Shown here: positions 36,597-47,114 of the stretch, piece by piece | Layout: each line of letters begins with the position of its first letter | How positions within the stretch are numbered: the first letter of the stretch is position 1 | Source of the DNA: Nonomuraea turcica | GTDB taxonomy: Bacteria > Actinomycetota > Actinomycetes > Streptosporangiales > Streptosporangiaceae | NCBI RefSeq assembly: GCF_030718205.1 | Contig: NZ_JAUZQF010000017.1 | Span: 1 to 64,000, forward strand | DNA length: 64,000 nt | Direction of reading: 5' to 3' | Notes under the pieces: generated by a model | Told to the model about the DNA's origin: nothing | Database searches by the model: none | The model's input: the letters and a program-made list of their open reading frames with translations, nothing else | Program-made: the position numbers and the translations under genes

Positions 36597-37577
36597 ATGG
36601 CGATGACAGGTGTGGTGAAAGACGAACTGAGCCGCCTGCCGGTGCTGAAGCCGTGCTGCCGCAAGGCGGAGGTTTCCACGTTGCTGCGGTTCGCCAGTGG
36701 CCTGCACCTCGTGGGCGGGCGGATCGTGATCGAGGCGGAGCTCGACACCAACGCCACCGCGCGGCGCCTGATCAAGGACATCGGCGAGGTGTTCGGCCAC
36801 AAGGCGGAGGTGCTCGTTCTCGCGCCCGCCGGGCTGCGCAAGGGCTCTCGCTACGTTGTGCGCGTCTACCGCGACGGTGAGGCGCTGGCCCGCCAGACGG
36901 GCCTGATCGACAACCACGGCCGCCCGGTGCGCGGCCTGCCCCGCCAGGTGGTGGCGGGGGCGGCATGCGACGCCGAGGCCGCCTGGCGCGGCGCCTTCCT
37001 GGCGCACGGCTCGCTCACCGAGCCGGGGCGGTCGATGTCGCTCGAGGTCACCTGCCCGGGGCCGGAGGCGGCGCTCGCGCTGGTGGGTTCGGCACGGCGG
37101 TTGAAGATCCACGCCAAGGCGCGGGAGGTGCGCGGGGTGGACCGGGTCGTCGTACGCGACGGCGACGCGATCAGCGCCCTGCTCACCCGCCTGGGGGCGC
37201 ACGACAGCGTGCTGGCCTGGGAGGAGCGGCGGATGCGCCGCGAGGTGCGGGCCACCGCCAACCGCCTGGCCAACTTCGACGACGCCAACCTGCGGCGCTC
37301 GGCCCGGGCCGCGGTGGCGGCCGGGGCGCGGGTGCAGCGGGCGCTGGAGATCCTCGGAGAGGAGGCTCCGGAGCACCTGGTGGTGGCGGGGCGGCTGCGG
37401 GTGGAGCACAAGCAGGCGTCGTTGGAGGAGCTGGGGCAGATCGCTGATCCGCCGCTGACCAAGGACGCGATCGCGGGGCGGATCCGTCGGCTGCTCGCCA
37501 TGGCCGACAAGCGCGCCTCCGATCTCGGCATCCCCAACACCGAGGCCAACCTCACCGTCGACATGCTCGCCCCTTGA
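36597..37577 (+). CDS. whiA: WhiA sporulation/division transcription factor
   Basis: A 326-residue DNA-binding protein. The N-terminal part resembles LAGLIDADG homing endonucleases without the catalytic acids ([32 protein letters not shown]). The C-terminal helix-turn-helix is at about residues 270-315 ([31 protein letters not shown]). In streptomycetes it acts with WhiB to start sporulation septation. ATG at 36597 lies after GGGGGAGAGGA. Length is exactly typical. Confidence 0.96.
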   Translation: MAMTGVVKDELSRLPVLKPCCRKAEVSTLLRFASGLHLVGGRIVIEAELDTNATARRLIKDIGEVFGHKAEVLVLAPAGLRKGSRYVVRVYRDGEALARQTGLIDNHGRPVRGLPRQVVAGAACDAEAAWRGAFLAHGSLTEPGRSMSLEVTCPGPEAALALVGSARRLKIHAKAREVRGVDRVVVRDGDAISALLTRLGAHDSVLAWEERRMRREVRATANRLANFDDANLRRSARAAVAAGARVQRALEILGEEAPEHLVVAGRLRVEHKQASLEELGQIADPPLTKDAIAGRIRRLLAMADKRASDLGIPNTEANLTVDMLAP

Positions 37578-37694
37578 CGGCGGCACCAGCTGAGGGCGTC
37601 GTCTGCTGCGGCCGGTGATGGGGCCGTGCGGCTGGGGGTCGTGGTGGTGGCGGTGCCGCCTGCAGGCCCGTGATGGTGGCCCTGCGACTATGCG

Positions 37695-37859
37695 GGGCCG
37701 TGATGGCGGGGCCTATGTCTGCTTCTGCAGGGCCGGGATGGCGCTCTGTGTGGTTCTGCAGGGCCGTGATGGCGCTCTGTGTGGTTCTGTGGGGCCGTGA
37801 TGGCGCTTTGTGTGGTTCTGCGGGGCCGTGATCGTGCTTTGTCCGGATCTGCGGGGCCG
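37695..37859 (+). repeat. 31-bp tandem repeat (minisatellite) downstream of whiA
   Basis: GGGCCG recurs at 37695, 37730, 37761, 37792, 37823 and 37854: the last four intervals are exactly 31 bp. The unit reads GGGCCGTGATGGCGCTCTGT then GTGGTTCTGCR. Copies are adjacent, with no spacers, so this is a minisatellite and not CRISPR. It lies in the 502-nt gap between convergent whiA and a membrane-protein gene. The rest of the gap holds nothing I recognise. Confidence 0.85.
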
Positions 37860-38079
37860 TTGTGGGCGGGGCTTTAAGATCCATTCTTTACGGCGAGCCG
37901 AGTGGGCCGCACGCGCCGACGTGGGTTTCCGTCCGTCATGGCCGGTCGTGAAGGCTCACGGGTTGCTCGCCGTGACGGAGCGCATGCTTGACCAGCTTCC
38001 GTGGTCGGATGACCCGGGGCGGGGCCGTTCGTGCGTGTCCCGTTCCTGGGTGAGCCGGGCGGCGTCAGCCCGGACCGCG

Positions 38080-38709
38080 TCAGTCGCCGGCCGGTTTGCG
38101 GGGTGTGAACAGGTCACCCGCCGGTTGCTTGACCGGGGACTGGGCGGGCTCGAACGGGGCTCGGTACTCGGGCTCCTCCGGCTCCTCGGTCGCCGCCTCG
38201 GTGCGCTGGGCGCGGCGGACGCGTGACACCACGCGCAGGGTGAGCAGCAGGAGTGCGGCCAGGGCGGCCACGCCGATGGAGAGCCACATTGGCCACGTCT
38301 GCGCCAGCGGGGAGCTGTAGATGCTCAGGGCGGGGAAGAAGCCGCCGAAGAAGTTGTCGAGGGTGATGTCGGCCAGGTCGATGGGCGTGCCCCGTCCCCG
38401 CGTGAGGGCGCCCCAAATGATCGCCTTGCCGATGATCTGGCCACCGGCCACGGCGCCGCCCGCGTACAGCGCCGCCACGGCCGGCAGGACGACGCTGCGC
38501 GGACGTGTCATGCCCATGGCCAGGGCGACGATCAGCGCGACCACGAGGGACAGCGCGATCGAGAGGGGATACCCGTTGCCGAACGTCCGGACTTCGATGG
38601 GAAGGCTTCTTTGGAACGCGATGGCCATCCCCATACCGGCCGCGCAGACCAGCGCCGCAACGAGTCCTACGGCTAGTCCGGGAAGCAGCCCGGACCGCTT
38701 ATGTGACAT
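38080..38709 (-). CDS. Membrane protein of unknown function
   Basis: A 209-residue protein with four to five hydrophobic helices (LLPGLAVGLVAALVCAAG, IALSLVVALIVALAMG, VVLPAVAALYAGGAVAGG, MWLSIGVAALAALLLLTL) and a charged cytoplasmic tail rich in Glu and Pro. No catalytic motif is visible and I do not recognise the family. ATG at 38709 follows a GGGGGC stretch. It is divergent from gap across a 183-nt region holding a DasR-like palindrome. Confidence 0.7.
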   Translation of the reverse strand: MSHKRSGLLPGLAVGLVAALVCAAGMGMAIAFQRSLPIEVRTFGNGYPLSIALSLVVALIVALAMGMTRPRSVVLPAVAALYAGGAVAGGQIIGKAIIWGALTRGRGTPIDLADITLDNFFGGFFPALSIYSSPLAQTWPMWLSIGVAALAALLLLTLRVVSRVRRAQRTEAATEEPEEPEYRAPFEPAQSPVKQPAGDLFTPRKPAGD

Positions 38710-38813
38710 CTCAGCCCCCAGAGAATGCACGAATTTACTCCGATGAGTCGGGCACTTTACTCGAACGCCTCAAAACTAGTGTGCAGAACGGTCATTCAGA
38801 GTGCGGGGGTGGC

Positions 38814-39897
<1,084 letters not shown>

Positions 39898-40171
39898 CGC
39901 CGGATCCCGCGAGGGAGCGCCGCCGCCTGGACCCCCGCTTCGCATGATCGGTCTCGCCGCCTACTCGTCGCATCGTGCGATGCCCGGGCCGGTGAGAACG
40001 ACCTCCTTGTGAGCGTCGCACCGATCACCCGCGCGAGGTGCCGGATCGCTGGAGAGCCGATCCGAGGACGACCGCCGGGAGCGGAGCGACCGGGGCGCCG
40101 GAAGGCGGCGGCATAGGCGACTGAGCCGGCTCACGGAGTGAGGCCATGTACACAGTGACGGGAGAATGAGC

Positions 40172-41359
40172 ATGCGCACGCTCGATGATCTCGACGTGAA
40201 GGGGCGGCGCGTGCTCGTACGCGCAGACCTCAACGTCCCCCTCGACGGGGAGACGATCACCGACGACGGCCGCATCCGCGCGTCGGTGCCGACGATCAAG
40301 GCCCTGCTGGACGGGGGCGCCAAGGTCGTCGTCTGCGCCCATCTGGGCCGGCCCAAGGGCCAGGTCAATCCGAAATACTCGCTCAAGCCCGTGGCCAGGC
40401 GCCTGGGCGAGCTGCTCGGCCAGGACGTGGCCTTCGCCGCCGACGTGGTGGGCGACAGTGCACGCAGCACCGTTGAATCGCTCCAGGACGGCCAGGTGGC
40501 CCTGCTGGAAAACCTGCGGTACGAGCCGGGCGAGGAGTCCAAGGACGACGCCGCGCGCGGCGCCTTCGCCGAGCAGCTGGCCGGGCTGGCCGAGCTCTAT
40601 GTCGGCGACGGGTTCGGCGCGGTGCACCGCAAGCACGCCAGCGTCTACGACGTGCCCAAGCTGCTGCCGCACGCGGCGGGCGGGCTGATCGTGGCCGAGG
40701 TGGAGGTGCTGAAGAAGCTCACGGAGGACCTCGAACGGCCCTACGTGGTGGTGCTGGGCGGCGCCAAGGTCTCCGACAAACTCGGCGTCATCGCCAATCT
40801 GCTGACCAAGGTCGACCGGCTGCTGATCGGCGGCGGCATGGCCTACACCTTCCTCAAGGCCCAGGGCCACGAGGTCGGCGGGTCGCTGCTCCAGGAGGAC
40901 CAGCTCGACCAGGTGCGCGGCTTCCTCGAGGAGGCGGCCAAGCGGGGCGTCGAGCTCGTCCTGCCCGTGGACGTGCTGGCCGCGACCACGTTCGCGGCCG
41001 ACGCCGAGCACGAGGCGGTCGAGGCCACCGCGATCCCGGCCGACCGGGAGGGGCTCGACATCGGGCCCAGGACGCGGGAGCTGTTCGCCGCCAAGCTGGC
41101 CGACGCCAGGACGGTCTTCTGGAACGGGCCCATGGGCGTGTTCGAGTTCGACGCGTTCTCCGGCGGCACGAGGGCGGTGGCCGAGGCGCTGATCGCCGCC
41201 GACGCCTTCACCGTGGTGGGCGGTGGCGACTCCGCCGCCGCCGTACGCAAGCTGGAGCTTCCCGAGGATGGCTTCTCGCACATCTCCACCGGCGGTGGGG
41301 CCAGCCTCGAATACCTTGAGGGCAAGACCCTCCCCGGACTCGCCGCCTTGGAGGAGTGA
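40172..41359 (+). CDS. pgk: Phosphoglycerate kinase
   Basis: A 395-residue glycolytic kinase. The substrate-binding RADLNVPLD is near residue 14, HLGRPKG near 54, NLRYEPGEE near 112, and nucleotide binding is at [10 protein letters not shown] and [12 protein letters not shown]. The second ATG (40172) is preferred because GGGAG lies about 7 nt upstream; the first is 6 nt earlier. A 268-nt gap separates it from gap, long enough for its own promoter. The next gene tpiA starts 3 nt after the stop. Confidence 0.98.
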   Translation: MRTLDDLDVKGRRVLVRADLNVPLDGETITDDGRIRASVPTIKALLDGGAKVVVCAHLGRPKGQVNPKYSLKPVARRLGELLGQDVAFAADVVGDSARSTVESLQDGQVALLENLRYEPGEESKDDAARGAFAEQLAGLAELYVGDGFGAVHRKHASVYDVPKLLPHAAGGLIVAEVEVLKKLTEDLERPYVVVLGGAKVSDKLGVIANLLTKVDRLLIGGGMAYTFLKAQGHEVGGSLLQEDQLDQVRGFLEEAAKRGVELVLPVDVLAATTFAADAEHEAVEATAIPADREGLDIGPRTRELFAAKLADARTVFWNGPMGVFEFDAFSGGTRAVAEALIAADAFTVVGGGDSAAAVRKLELPEDGFSHISTGGGASLEYLEGKTLPGLAALEE

Positions 41360-41362
41360 CCA

Positions 41363-42145
41363 TTGAGCACGCGCAAGCCGCTCATCGCCGGCAACTGGAA
41401 GATGAACCTCAACCATCTCGAGGCCATCGCGCTGGTCCAGAAGCTCGCCTTCGCACTCAACGACAAGGACTTCGACAAGGTCGAGGTCGCCGTCCTGCCC
41501 CCGTTCACCGACCTGCGCAGCGTCCAGACCCTCGTGGACGGCGACAAGCTCAGGATCGTCTACGGCGCCCAGGACCTCTCTCAGCACGACGGCGGCGCCT
41601 ACACCGGTGAGATCTCCGGGGCCATGCTGGCCAAGCTGGGCTGCACGTACGTCGTGGTCGGCCACTCCGAGCGGCGGCAATACCACGGCGAGGACGACGA
41701 CCTGGTCAACGCCAAGGTCCAGGCCGCCTACCGGCACTCGCTGACGCCCATCCTGTGTGTCGGGGAGGGGCTGGCGGTGCGCCAAGAAGGCGGCCACATC
41801 GCGCACAGTCTCGGCCAACTCGACGGAGCGCTGCGCAAGATCTCGGCCGAGCAGGCAAAATCGATAGTGGTGGCCTACGAGCCGGTGTGGGCGATCGGCA
41901 CCGGCGAGGTGGCCACCCCCGAGGACGCCCAGGAGGTCTGCGGAGCATTGCGAATCAGACTCGCTGAGCTCTACGACGCCGAAGTGGCCTCGGCGGTCCG
42001 TATCCTTTACGGAGGTTCGGTCAAGTCAGGCAATATCGCAGGGATCATGGCACAGGCGGATGTCGACGGCGCGCTGGTGGGCGGCGCCAGCATCGACGCA
42101 GGTGACTACGCCAAGATCTGCCGATTCTCCGAAATGCCTGGCTAA
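41363..42145 (+). CDS. tpiA: Triosephosphate isomerase
   Basis: A 260-residue TIM-barrel enzyme interconverting glyceraldehyde-3-phosphate and dihydroxyacetone phosphate. GNWKMNL contains the active Lys, [13 protein letters not shown] near residue 96 the electrophilic His, [12 protein letters not shown] near residue 170 the catalytic Glu, and [11 protein letters not shown] the phosphate loop. The start is TTG with GGAGGAG 6 nt upstream, inside the end of pgk. It is co-transcribed with pgk. Confidence 0.98.
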   Translation: MSTRKPLIAGNWKMNLNHLEAIALVQKLAFALNDKDFDKVEVAVLPPFTDLRSVQTLVDGDKLRIVYGAQDLSQHDGGAYTGEISGAMLAKLGCTYVVVGHSERRQYHGEDDDLVNAKVQAAYRHSLTPILCVGEGLAVRQEGGHIAHSLGQLDGALRKISAEQAKSIVVAYEPVWAIGTGEVATPEDAQEVCGALRIRLAELYDAEVASAVRILYGGSVKSGNIAGIMAQADVDGALVGGASIDAGDYAKICRFSEMPG

Positions 42146-42244
42146 CTGAGTCGTTCTGGGGGTGCGACTTGACAACAGGTCGTACCCTCAAGAGGCAAGT
42201 TTGAATCGTCACGCGTAACAGAGCATTGAAGGAACAGGCATACC

Positions 42245-42475
42245 GTGGAAATCGGAATCTCCATCGCCCTCATCCTGGCGAGCCTTCTCATGATCCTGCT
42301 CGTCCTGCTCCACAAGGGCAAGGGTGGTGGCCTGTCTGACATGTTCGGCGGCGGCTTCTCGTCGAACTTCGGTGGTTCCTCGGTGGTGGAGCGCAACCTC
42401 GACCGGCTGACCGTCATCACGGGCACGGTCTGGTTCGTCTGCATCATCGCTCTCGGCCTGCTCCTGCGGCCCTGA
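42245..42475 (+). CDS. secG: Preprotein translocase subunit SecG
   Basis: A 76-residue membrane protein with two transmembrane helices (IGISIALILASLLMILLVLL and LTVITGTVWFVCIIALGLLL). They are joined by the typical cytoplasmic loop KGKGGGLSDMFGGGFSS. It stabilises the SecYEG channel. The start is GTG. The position after tpiA and before rbpA is conserved in actinomycetes. Confidence 0.95.
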   Translation: MEIGISIALILASLLMILLVLLHKGKGGGLSDMFGGGFSSNFGGSSVVERNLDRLTVITGTVWFVCIIALGLLLRP

Positions 42476-42507
42476 GCAACAAGTTAAACGCGTGACAGTG
42501 ATTCTCC

Positions 42508-42527
42508 CCCCGTGTCCGCACACGGGG
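42508..42527 (+). terminator. Hairpin between secG and rbpA (terminator or attenuator)
   Basis: CCCCGTGT and ACACGGGG pair perfectly around CCGC, 32 nt after the secG stop and 22 nt before the rbpA start. There is no T tract. Being in the short leader of rbpA it may act as an intercistronic processing or attenuation element. Confidence 0.5.
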
Positions 42528-42549
42528 CGATCGAGCGAGGAGTTCATCC

Positions 42550-42894
42550 GTGGGTAGTGGCAACGCGATCCGTGGCAGCCGAGTCGGCGCCGGCCCTATG
42601 GGGGAGGCCGAGCGTGGCGAGGCGGCTCCGCGAGTGCGGGTCTCGTTCTGGTGCGCCAACATGCACGAGACGCGCCCCAGTTTCGCCAGTGACGCGGCGG
42701 TCCCCGAGCTGTGGGACTGCCCGCGTTGCGGCCTCCCAGCCGGACAGGACGAGGAGGCCCCGCCTGCCCCGCCGAAGAACGAGCCGTACAAGACGCACCT
42801 GGCGTACGTGAAGGAGCGCAGGAGCGACAAGGACGGCAAGGCGATCCTCGAGGAGGCACTGGAGCGCCTGCGCGCCAACAAGTCCCCCTGGTAG
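42550..42894 (+). CDS. rbpA: RNA polymerase-binding protein RbpA
   Basis: A 114-residue actinobacterial transcription activator that binds the principal sigma factor and stabilises open complexes. The core domain has SFWCANMHETRPSF and WDCPRCGLPAGQD. The C-terminal sigma-interacting helices read TKTHLAYVKERR in family terms (here KTHLAYVKERRSDKDGK) followed by ILEEALERLR. The start is GTG. It is followed by a perfect bidirectional terminator. Confidence 0.96.
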   Translation: MGSGNAIRGSRVGAGPMGEAERGEAAPRVRVSFWCANMHETRPSFASDAAVPELWDCPRCGLPAGQDEEAPPAPPKNEPYKTHLAYVKERRSDKDGKAILEEALERLRANKSPW

Positions 42895-42904
42895 TCGAGT
42901 CACC

Positions 42905-42940
42905 GCGAAGGGCCCCGGGCGATCGCCCGGGGCCCTTCGC
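42905..42940. terminator. Perfect 18-bp inverted-repeat bidirectional terminator
   Basis: A 36-nt perfect palindrome (arm GCGAAGGGCCCCGGGCGA) lies between rbpA (stop at 42894) and the convergent amidohydrolase gene (stop at 42947). GTTT follows on the plus strand. In RNA the stem would form with a minimal loop. Confidence 0.85.
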
Positions 42941-42946
42941 GTTTCA

Positions 42947-44554
42947 TCAGGAGCCTTCGTGGACCGCCTCGCCGTCCACGAACGTCATACGCACCCGCGT
43001 TGTCCAGATCTCCTGCGGCGGCAGCGCGAACGGGTCGCGGTCCAGGACCACCAGGTCGGCCGGGCGGCCGGGCTCCAGCACACCGGCGGGGGAGCGGTTG
43101 ATCCAGGCGGAGCCGGAGGTGTACGCGGCCATGGCGGTGGCCAGATCGAGGCGCTGCCCGGGCAGGAACGGCGTCCCCGCGGTCGGGTAGCCGGCGTGGA
43201 CCGAGCCGCCCGGCTCGGTGCGGTTCACCGCCACGTGCATGCCCTGCAGCGGGTCGGCGTCCGAGACCGGCCAGTCGCTGCCGGCGCAGAAGCGCGTGCC
43301 GTGGTCGAGCAGGTCCTTGAACGGGTACTGCCACGACGAGCGCGGCTCACCCAGGTACGGCAGCGTCAGCTCGTCCATCTGGGCGTGGTGAGTAGCCCAC
43401 AGGGGCTGCAGGTTGGCCGTGACGCCCAGGGCGGCGAAGCGCGGCACGTCCGAAGGCTCGATGATCTGCAGGTGGGCGATGTGGTGCCGGTTGGCCGGGT
43501 TCGTGCCCTCGAAGCTGTCCAGGGCCTCGCGGACGGCCCGCTCGCCGATGGCGTGGAAGTGCACCTGGAAGCCGAGCCGGTCCAGCTCGGCGACGTACTC
43601 CTTGAGCTTGTGCGGGTCCACGTACGACAGGCCCGTGCCGCCGCACAGGCAGTACGGCTCCAGCGTCGCGGCCGTGAAGTTCTCCGTGATGCCGTCCTGC
43701 ATGATCTTGACCGAGGTGGCCTTGAAACGATCGAGGCCGTCGGCGGCGGCCCGGCGCTCGACCAGGTCGCCGAGCTGGTCCAGGCCGCGCGTCCTGTCCC
43801 ACCACAGGGCGCCGGTCACGCGGGCCCTCAGCCGCCCTGAGCGGGCCGCGGACACGTAGGTGGGCAACTGGTCGACGGAGCCCGCGTACGAGCCCACGAT
43901 GGCGTCCTGCCAGCCTGTGATGCCCAGGGAGAACAGCTGCCGCTGCGCGTCCTCCAGCGCGTCGTCCAGGTCCTGGGCGGTCGGGCGGGGGGTGAGCAGG
44001 CCGACCAGGTCCATGGCGCCCTCGTGCAGCACGCCGGTGGGCGCCCCGTCGGGGCCGCGCTCGATGCGGCCGTCCACCGGGTCGGGAGTGTCCTTCGTGA
44101 TCCCGGCCAGGTCGAGGGCGCGGCTGTTGACCCAGGCGGCGTGATGGTCACGCTGGATCAGATAGGCGGGCCGGTCAAGGAAGTCGAGGTGGTCGCGGTG
44201 GGGGAGGCCGTTCGGGAACGCCGACATGTCCCAGCCGCCGCCATCAATCCACTCCTTATCATGATTTTTCGCGGCATAGTCCGCGATCTTCGCTATGTAG
44301 GCGTCAAGACCGAAAAGCTCGGACAAATCGCACTTCGCCCGTTCCAGGCCCGCCTGGACCGGGTGGATGTGCGCGTCCGTGAAGCCCGGCACCAGCAGGC
44401 CGCCGGCCAGATCCACCGTGTCATGGGACGGCGCCTGGCGGGCCAGCTCGCCCTCGGGGCCCACGGCGGCGATCACGCCGTCGCTCACCAGCACGGCCGC
44501 CTGCCGGACGCCTCCCGGAGCGAAGACGCGGCCTCCCCGGAAGAGGATGTCCAT
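42947..44554 (-). CDS. Amidohydrolase family protein (YtcJ-like)
   Basis: A 535-residue metal-dependent hydrolase. The small beta domain flanks a TIM barrel with DAHIHPVQ near residue 61 (HxH), VHFHAIGE, HHIAHLQI, and the Asp of GSDWPVSDADPL. YtcJ-type members hydrolyse amides such as N-substituted formamides; the true substrate is unknown. ATG at 44554 has AAGGAG about 8 nt upstream. It is 18 nt after the FAD oxidoreductase gene, so both act probably in one nitrogen-compound catabolic route. Confidence 0.88.
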   Translation of the reverse strand: MDILFRGGRVFAPGGVRQAAVLVSDGVIAAVGPEGELARQAPSHDTVDLAGGLLVPGFTDAHIHPVQAGLERAKCDLSELFGLDAYIAKIADYAAKNHDKEWIDGGGWDMSAFPNGLPHRDHLDFLDRPAYLIQRDHHAAWVNSRALDLAGITKDTPDPVDGRIERGPDGAPTGVLHEGAMDLVGLLTPRPTAQDLDDALEDAQRQLFSLGITGWQDAIVGSYAGSVDQLPTYVSAARSGRLRARVTGALWWDRTRGLDQLGDLVERRAAADGLDRFKATSVKIMQDGITENFTAATLEPYCLCGGTGLSYVDPHKLKEYVAELDRLGFQVHFHAIGERAVREALDSFEGTNPANRHHIAHLQIIEPSDVPRFAALGVTANLQPLWATHHAQMDELTLPYLGEPRSSWQYPFKDLLDHGTRFCAGSDWPVSDADPLQGMHVAVNRTEPGGSVHAGYPTAGTPFLPGQRLDLATAMAAYTSGSAWINRSPAGVLEPGRPADLVVLDRDPFALPPQEIWTTRVRMTFVDGEAVHEGS

Positions 44555-44572
44555 CAAGATCTCCTTTTGCGA

Positions 44573-45949
44573 TCAGTGACCGGTGATGAGGTCCGCGAAA
44601 CGGGCCAGGGCCGAGGTGCGGGGCATGGCGCGCTCGCGGTGGTCCGCGACCCGGTACAGGCGGTACATCGTGTGCACGCCGAGCCAGCGCAGCGGCTCCG
44701 GCTCCCACGGGCGGACCCTCCTGCCCACCCACGGCAAGGACGTCAGCTCCGTCTCCTCGTCCAGGATCAGGTCGCGGAGGGTGCGGCCGGCCAGGTTCGT
44801 CGTGGTGACGCCGTGGCCGGTGTAGCCGCCCGCCCAGCCCAGGCCCGTGGCGCGGTCCACGTGGACCGTCGAGCACCAGTCGCGCGGCACGCCGAGCACG
44901 CCGGACCAGGCGTGCGCGATCGACGAGGAGCGGGCGGCCGGGAAGAACTCGGTGAGCAGCCGCCACAGCGCCTCCACGGTCCACTCGTGGGTGTGGCCCC
45001 GGGCGTCGACACGCGAGCCGTACAGGTAGGGGCGGCCGCGGCCGCCGAAGGCGATGCGGTCGTCGGCGGTGCGCTGGGCGTACATGTAGTAGTGCGCCAT
45101 GTCGCCGAGCAGCTCGGCGCCGCGCCAGCCGACCTCGTCCCAGAACGACACGGGCAGGGGCTCGGTGACGATCATGGAGCTGTTCATGGGGAGCCACTGG
45201 CGGCGCAGGCCGCGCAGGCGGGCGGTGAAGCCCTCGGTGGCGCGGATCACGTGCCCGGCCGTCACGACGCCGTACGGGGTGACCGCCCGGTGCGGGACGA
45301 TCTCCGTGACCGGTGTGCGCTCGTAAATGGGCACGCCCAGGTCGCGTACGACCCTGGCCAGGCCCTGGGCCAGCTTGGCGGGCTGGATGCGAGCGCAGTG
45401 CGGACTCCAGGAGGCGGCCTGCGCCCCGGCCACCCGTACGTGCTCCGCCGGGTCCACCAGCCGCAGGTCGGGCTCCTCGATGCCCCACGAGCGGGCCGCC
45501 GACACCGACGCACGGAGCCTGGCGACCTGGGCGGGAGTCCGGGCCACGTTCACGACGCCGCCCTTGACCAGGTCGCAGTCGATGCCCTCCTTCTCGCAGA
45601 CCGCGATGACCTCGTCGATCGAGGCGTACATCTCGCGCTGCAGGCGCCGCGCGCCCGCGCCGTAGCGTTCGTGCGAGCCGGCCAGGTCGCCGGTCAGCCA
45701 GCCGCCGTTGCGGCCGGAGGCGCCGAATCCGGCGAACTCCTGCTCGAGCAGCACGACCCGCAGGGACGGGCGGGCTCGCTTGAGGTAGTACGCGGTCCAC
45801 AGGCCCGTGTAGCCGGCGCCGACGATCGCCACGTCCGCCTCCAGGTCGCCGTCGAGCCTGGGGCCGGGGGTGGGCACGCCGGCCGATCGGTACCAGAAGG
45901 ACACGTCGCCGTTCACGAACTCTGACGACAAGGGAACACGCACGCTCAT
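44573..45949 (-). CDS. FAD-dependent amine/amino-acid oxidoreductase (DAO family)
   Basis: A 458-residue flavoprotein. The dinucleotide-binding motif is VAIVGAGYTGLWTAYYL near residue 40, FGASGRNGGWLTGDLAG follows, and GYTGHGVTTTNLAGRTLRDL is near residue 390. This arrangement is seen in gamma-glutamylputrescine oxidase and related deaminating oxidases. Together with the downstream amidohydrolase it could oxidise an amine and release the amide, but that is context inference. The C-terminal about 60 residues are a family-specific extension. Confidence 0.88.
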   Translation of the reverse strand: MSVRVPLSSEFVNGDVSFWYRSAGVPTPGPRLDGDLEADVAIVGAGYTGLWTAYYLKRARPSLRVVLLEQEFAGFGASGRNGGWLTGDLAGSHERYGAGARRLQREMYASIDEVIAVCEKEGIDCDLVKGGVVNVARTPAQVARLRASVSAARSWGIEEPDLRLVDPAEHVRVAGAQAASWSPHCARIQPAKLAQGLARVVRDLGVPIYERTPVTEIVPHRAVTPYGVVTAGHVIRATEGFTARLRGLRRQWLPMNSSMIVTEPLPVSFWDEVGWRGAELLGDMAHYYMYAQRTADDRIAFGGRGRPYLYGSRVDARGHTHEWTVEALWRLLTEFFPAARSSSIAHAWSGVLGVPRDWCSTVHVDRATGLGWAGGYTGHGVTTTNLAGRTLRDLILDEETELTSLPWVGRRVRPWEPEPLRWLGVHTMYRLYRVADHRERAMPRTSALARFADLITGH

Positions 45950-46070
45950 GCCCCCGTATCCTGCTATATCCGGACACTGTGTCGCATCTCACGACGAAAT
46001 TCGTGATCGGATATATAGGTTCATTCCCTGATGAAACACGTCGTTAGCGGAGGCGTAACAGCTGCCCGGC

Positions 46071-47105
46071 ATGCTGATGGGCATGGGATTCTTGCGCATC
46101 CGCACCACGGTGGACGAGCGGCCCGGGCGGCTGGCCTCCCTCGCCTCGGCCCTGGCCGACAGGGGCGGCAACATTCTCGGCCTGAGCGTGCAGTCCGACA
46201 CCGACGGAACCGTTGACGAGTTCGTCGCCGACATCCCCGCCAACCCGGAGACCGTGCGCGAGGCCCTGGAGGCGGCCGGCGGTCGCCGCGTCCAGGTGGT
46301 GCCGGCCACCGCCCACGAACTGACCGACGAGCCCACCAGGGCCCTGCTGCTGGCCTCCAGGCTGCGCTCGATGCCGTGGCGGCTGCCCGAGCTGCTGGCC
46401 GAGCTGCTGCGCGCGGACGACGCCCGGTGGATCTATGGTGAAGCGGTGAGCGATCTTCCCGACCCAACCCAGCTCGTCGTGCCCGTGGCCGCCCGTCGCG
46501 CGGTCCGCCTGCGCCGCGCCGAGCTGCCCTTCACCCTGACCGAGGCGGCCAGGGCCGCCGCCTTCGCCAGGCTCGCCCAGCCGGCGGTCGAGCAGAGCGG
46601 CGCCGACCGCACGGTCAAGCTGGGCGACGGCGCCGAGGTCACGGTCCGCCCGCTCACCTCGATCTACCGCGAGGCCGTACGCGACCTGCACGACAGGTGC
46701 TCGCCGGAGTCGCGCAGGTTCCGCTACTTCACCTCGATGCCCACGCTGCCGGTGCGCATGTTCGACCGGCTGTGCGACAGGAGCCGGGGATATTCGCTGG
46801 TCGCCGGGCACGACGGGCAGGTCGTGGCGATGGCCAACCTGTTGTTCACGCCCGACCCGGGCATCGCGGAGATGGCGTTCCTGGTCGAGGACCGCCGGCA
46901 GGGCCAGGGCCTGGGCACGGCCATGGCCAGGATGCTGGTGGCGGCGGCGCGCGACCTCGGGTACGCCGAGGTCAGGGCCACCATGTTGTCCGACAACGCC
47001 AGAATGCGCAGGCTGCTGGTCTCCCTGGGCGCCACGCTCGCCTACACCGAGGACCCGGGCGTGGTGGAGGCCCGGCTGCCGGTCGGCGCGCTGGCCCCTG
47101 CCTGA
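46071..47105 (+). CDS. ACT-domain/GNAT acetyltransferase fusion
   Basis: A 344-residue protein. An ACT-type amino-acid-binding domain is at residues about 3-75 (FLRIRTTVDERPGRLASLASAL, GGNILGLSVQSD), a linker follows, then a GNAT domain at about 180-340 (VEDRRQGQGLGTAMARMLV, NARMRRLLVSLGA). ACT-GNAT fusions described in actinomycetes are protein lysine acetyltransferases controlled by amino acids, a reasonable model here. Three closely spaced ATGs (46071, 46077, 46083) are possible starts. It converges on the Clp-N gene with a 9-nt gap. Confidence 0.86.
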   Translation: MLMGMGFLRIRTTVDERPGRLASLASALADRGGNILGLSVQSDTDGTVDEFVADIPANPETVREALEAAGGRRVQVVPATAHELTDEPTRALLLASRLRSMPWRLPELLAELLRADDARWIYGEAVSDLPDPTQLVVPVAARRAVRLRRAELPFTLTEAARAAAFARLAQPAVEQSGADRTVKLGDGAEVTVRPLTSIYREAVRDLHDRCSPESRRFRYFTSMPTLPVRMFDRLCDRSRGYSLVAGHDGQVVAMANLLFTPDPGIAEMAFLVEDRRQGQGLGTAMARMLVAAARDLGYAEVRATMLSDNARMRRLLVSLGATLAYTEDPGVVEARLPVGALAPA

Positions 47106-47114
47106 CGGACGGGC

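Noticed and set aside
37695-37859. Possible CRISPR array
   Set aside because: The 31-bp units abut each other with no unique spacers and no cas genes are nearby; it is a tandem repeat.
37552-37884. Minus-strand 110-codon ORF over the minisatellite
   Set aside because: Pro/His/Thr-rich translation caused by the repeat, overlapping the whiA end; no support as a gene.
42169-42174. TTGACA between tpiA and secG as a promoter
   Set aside because: A perfect -35 hexamer, but no acceptable -10 hexamer is found 16-19 nt downstream.
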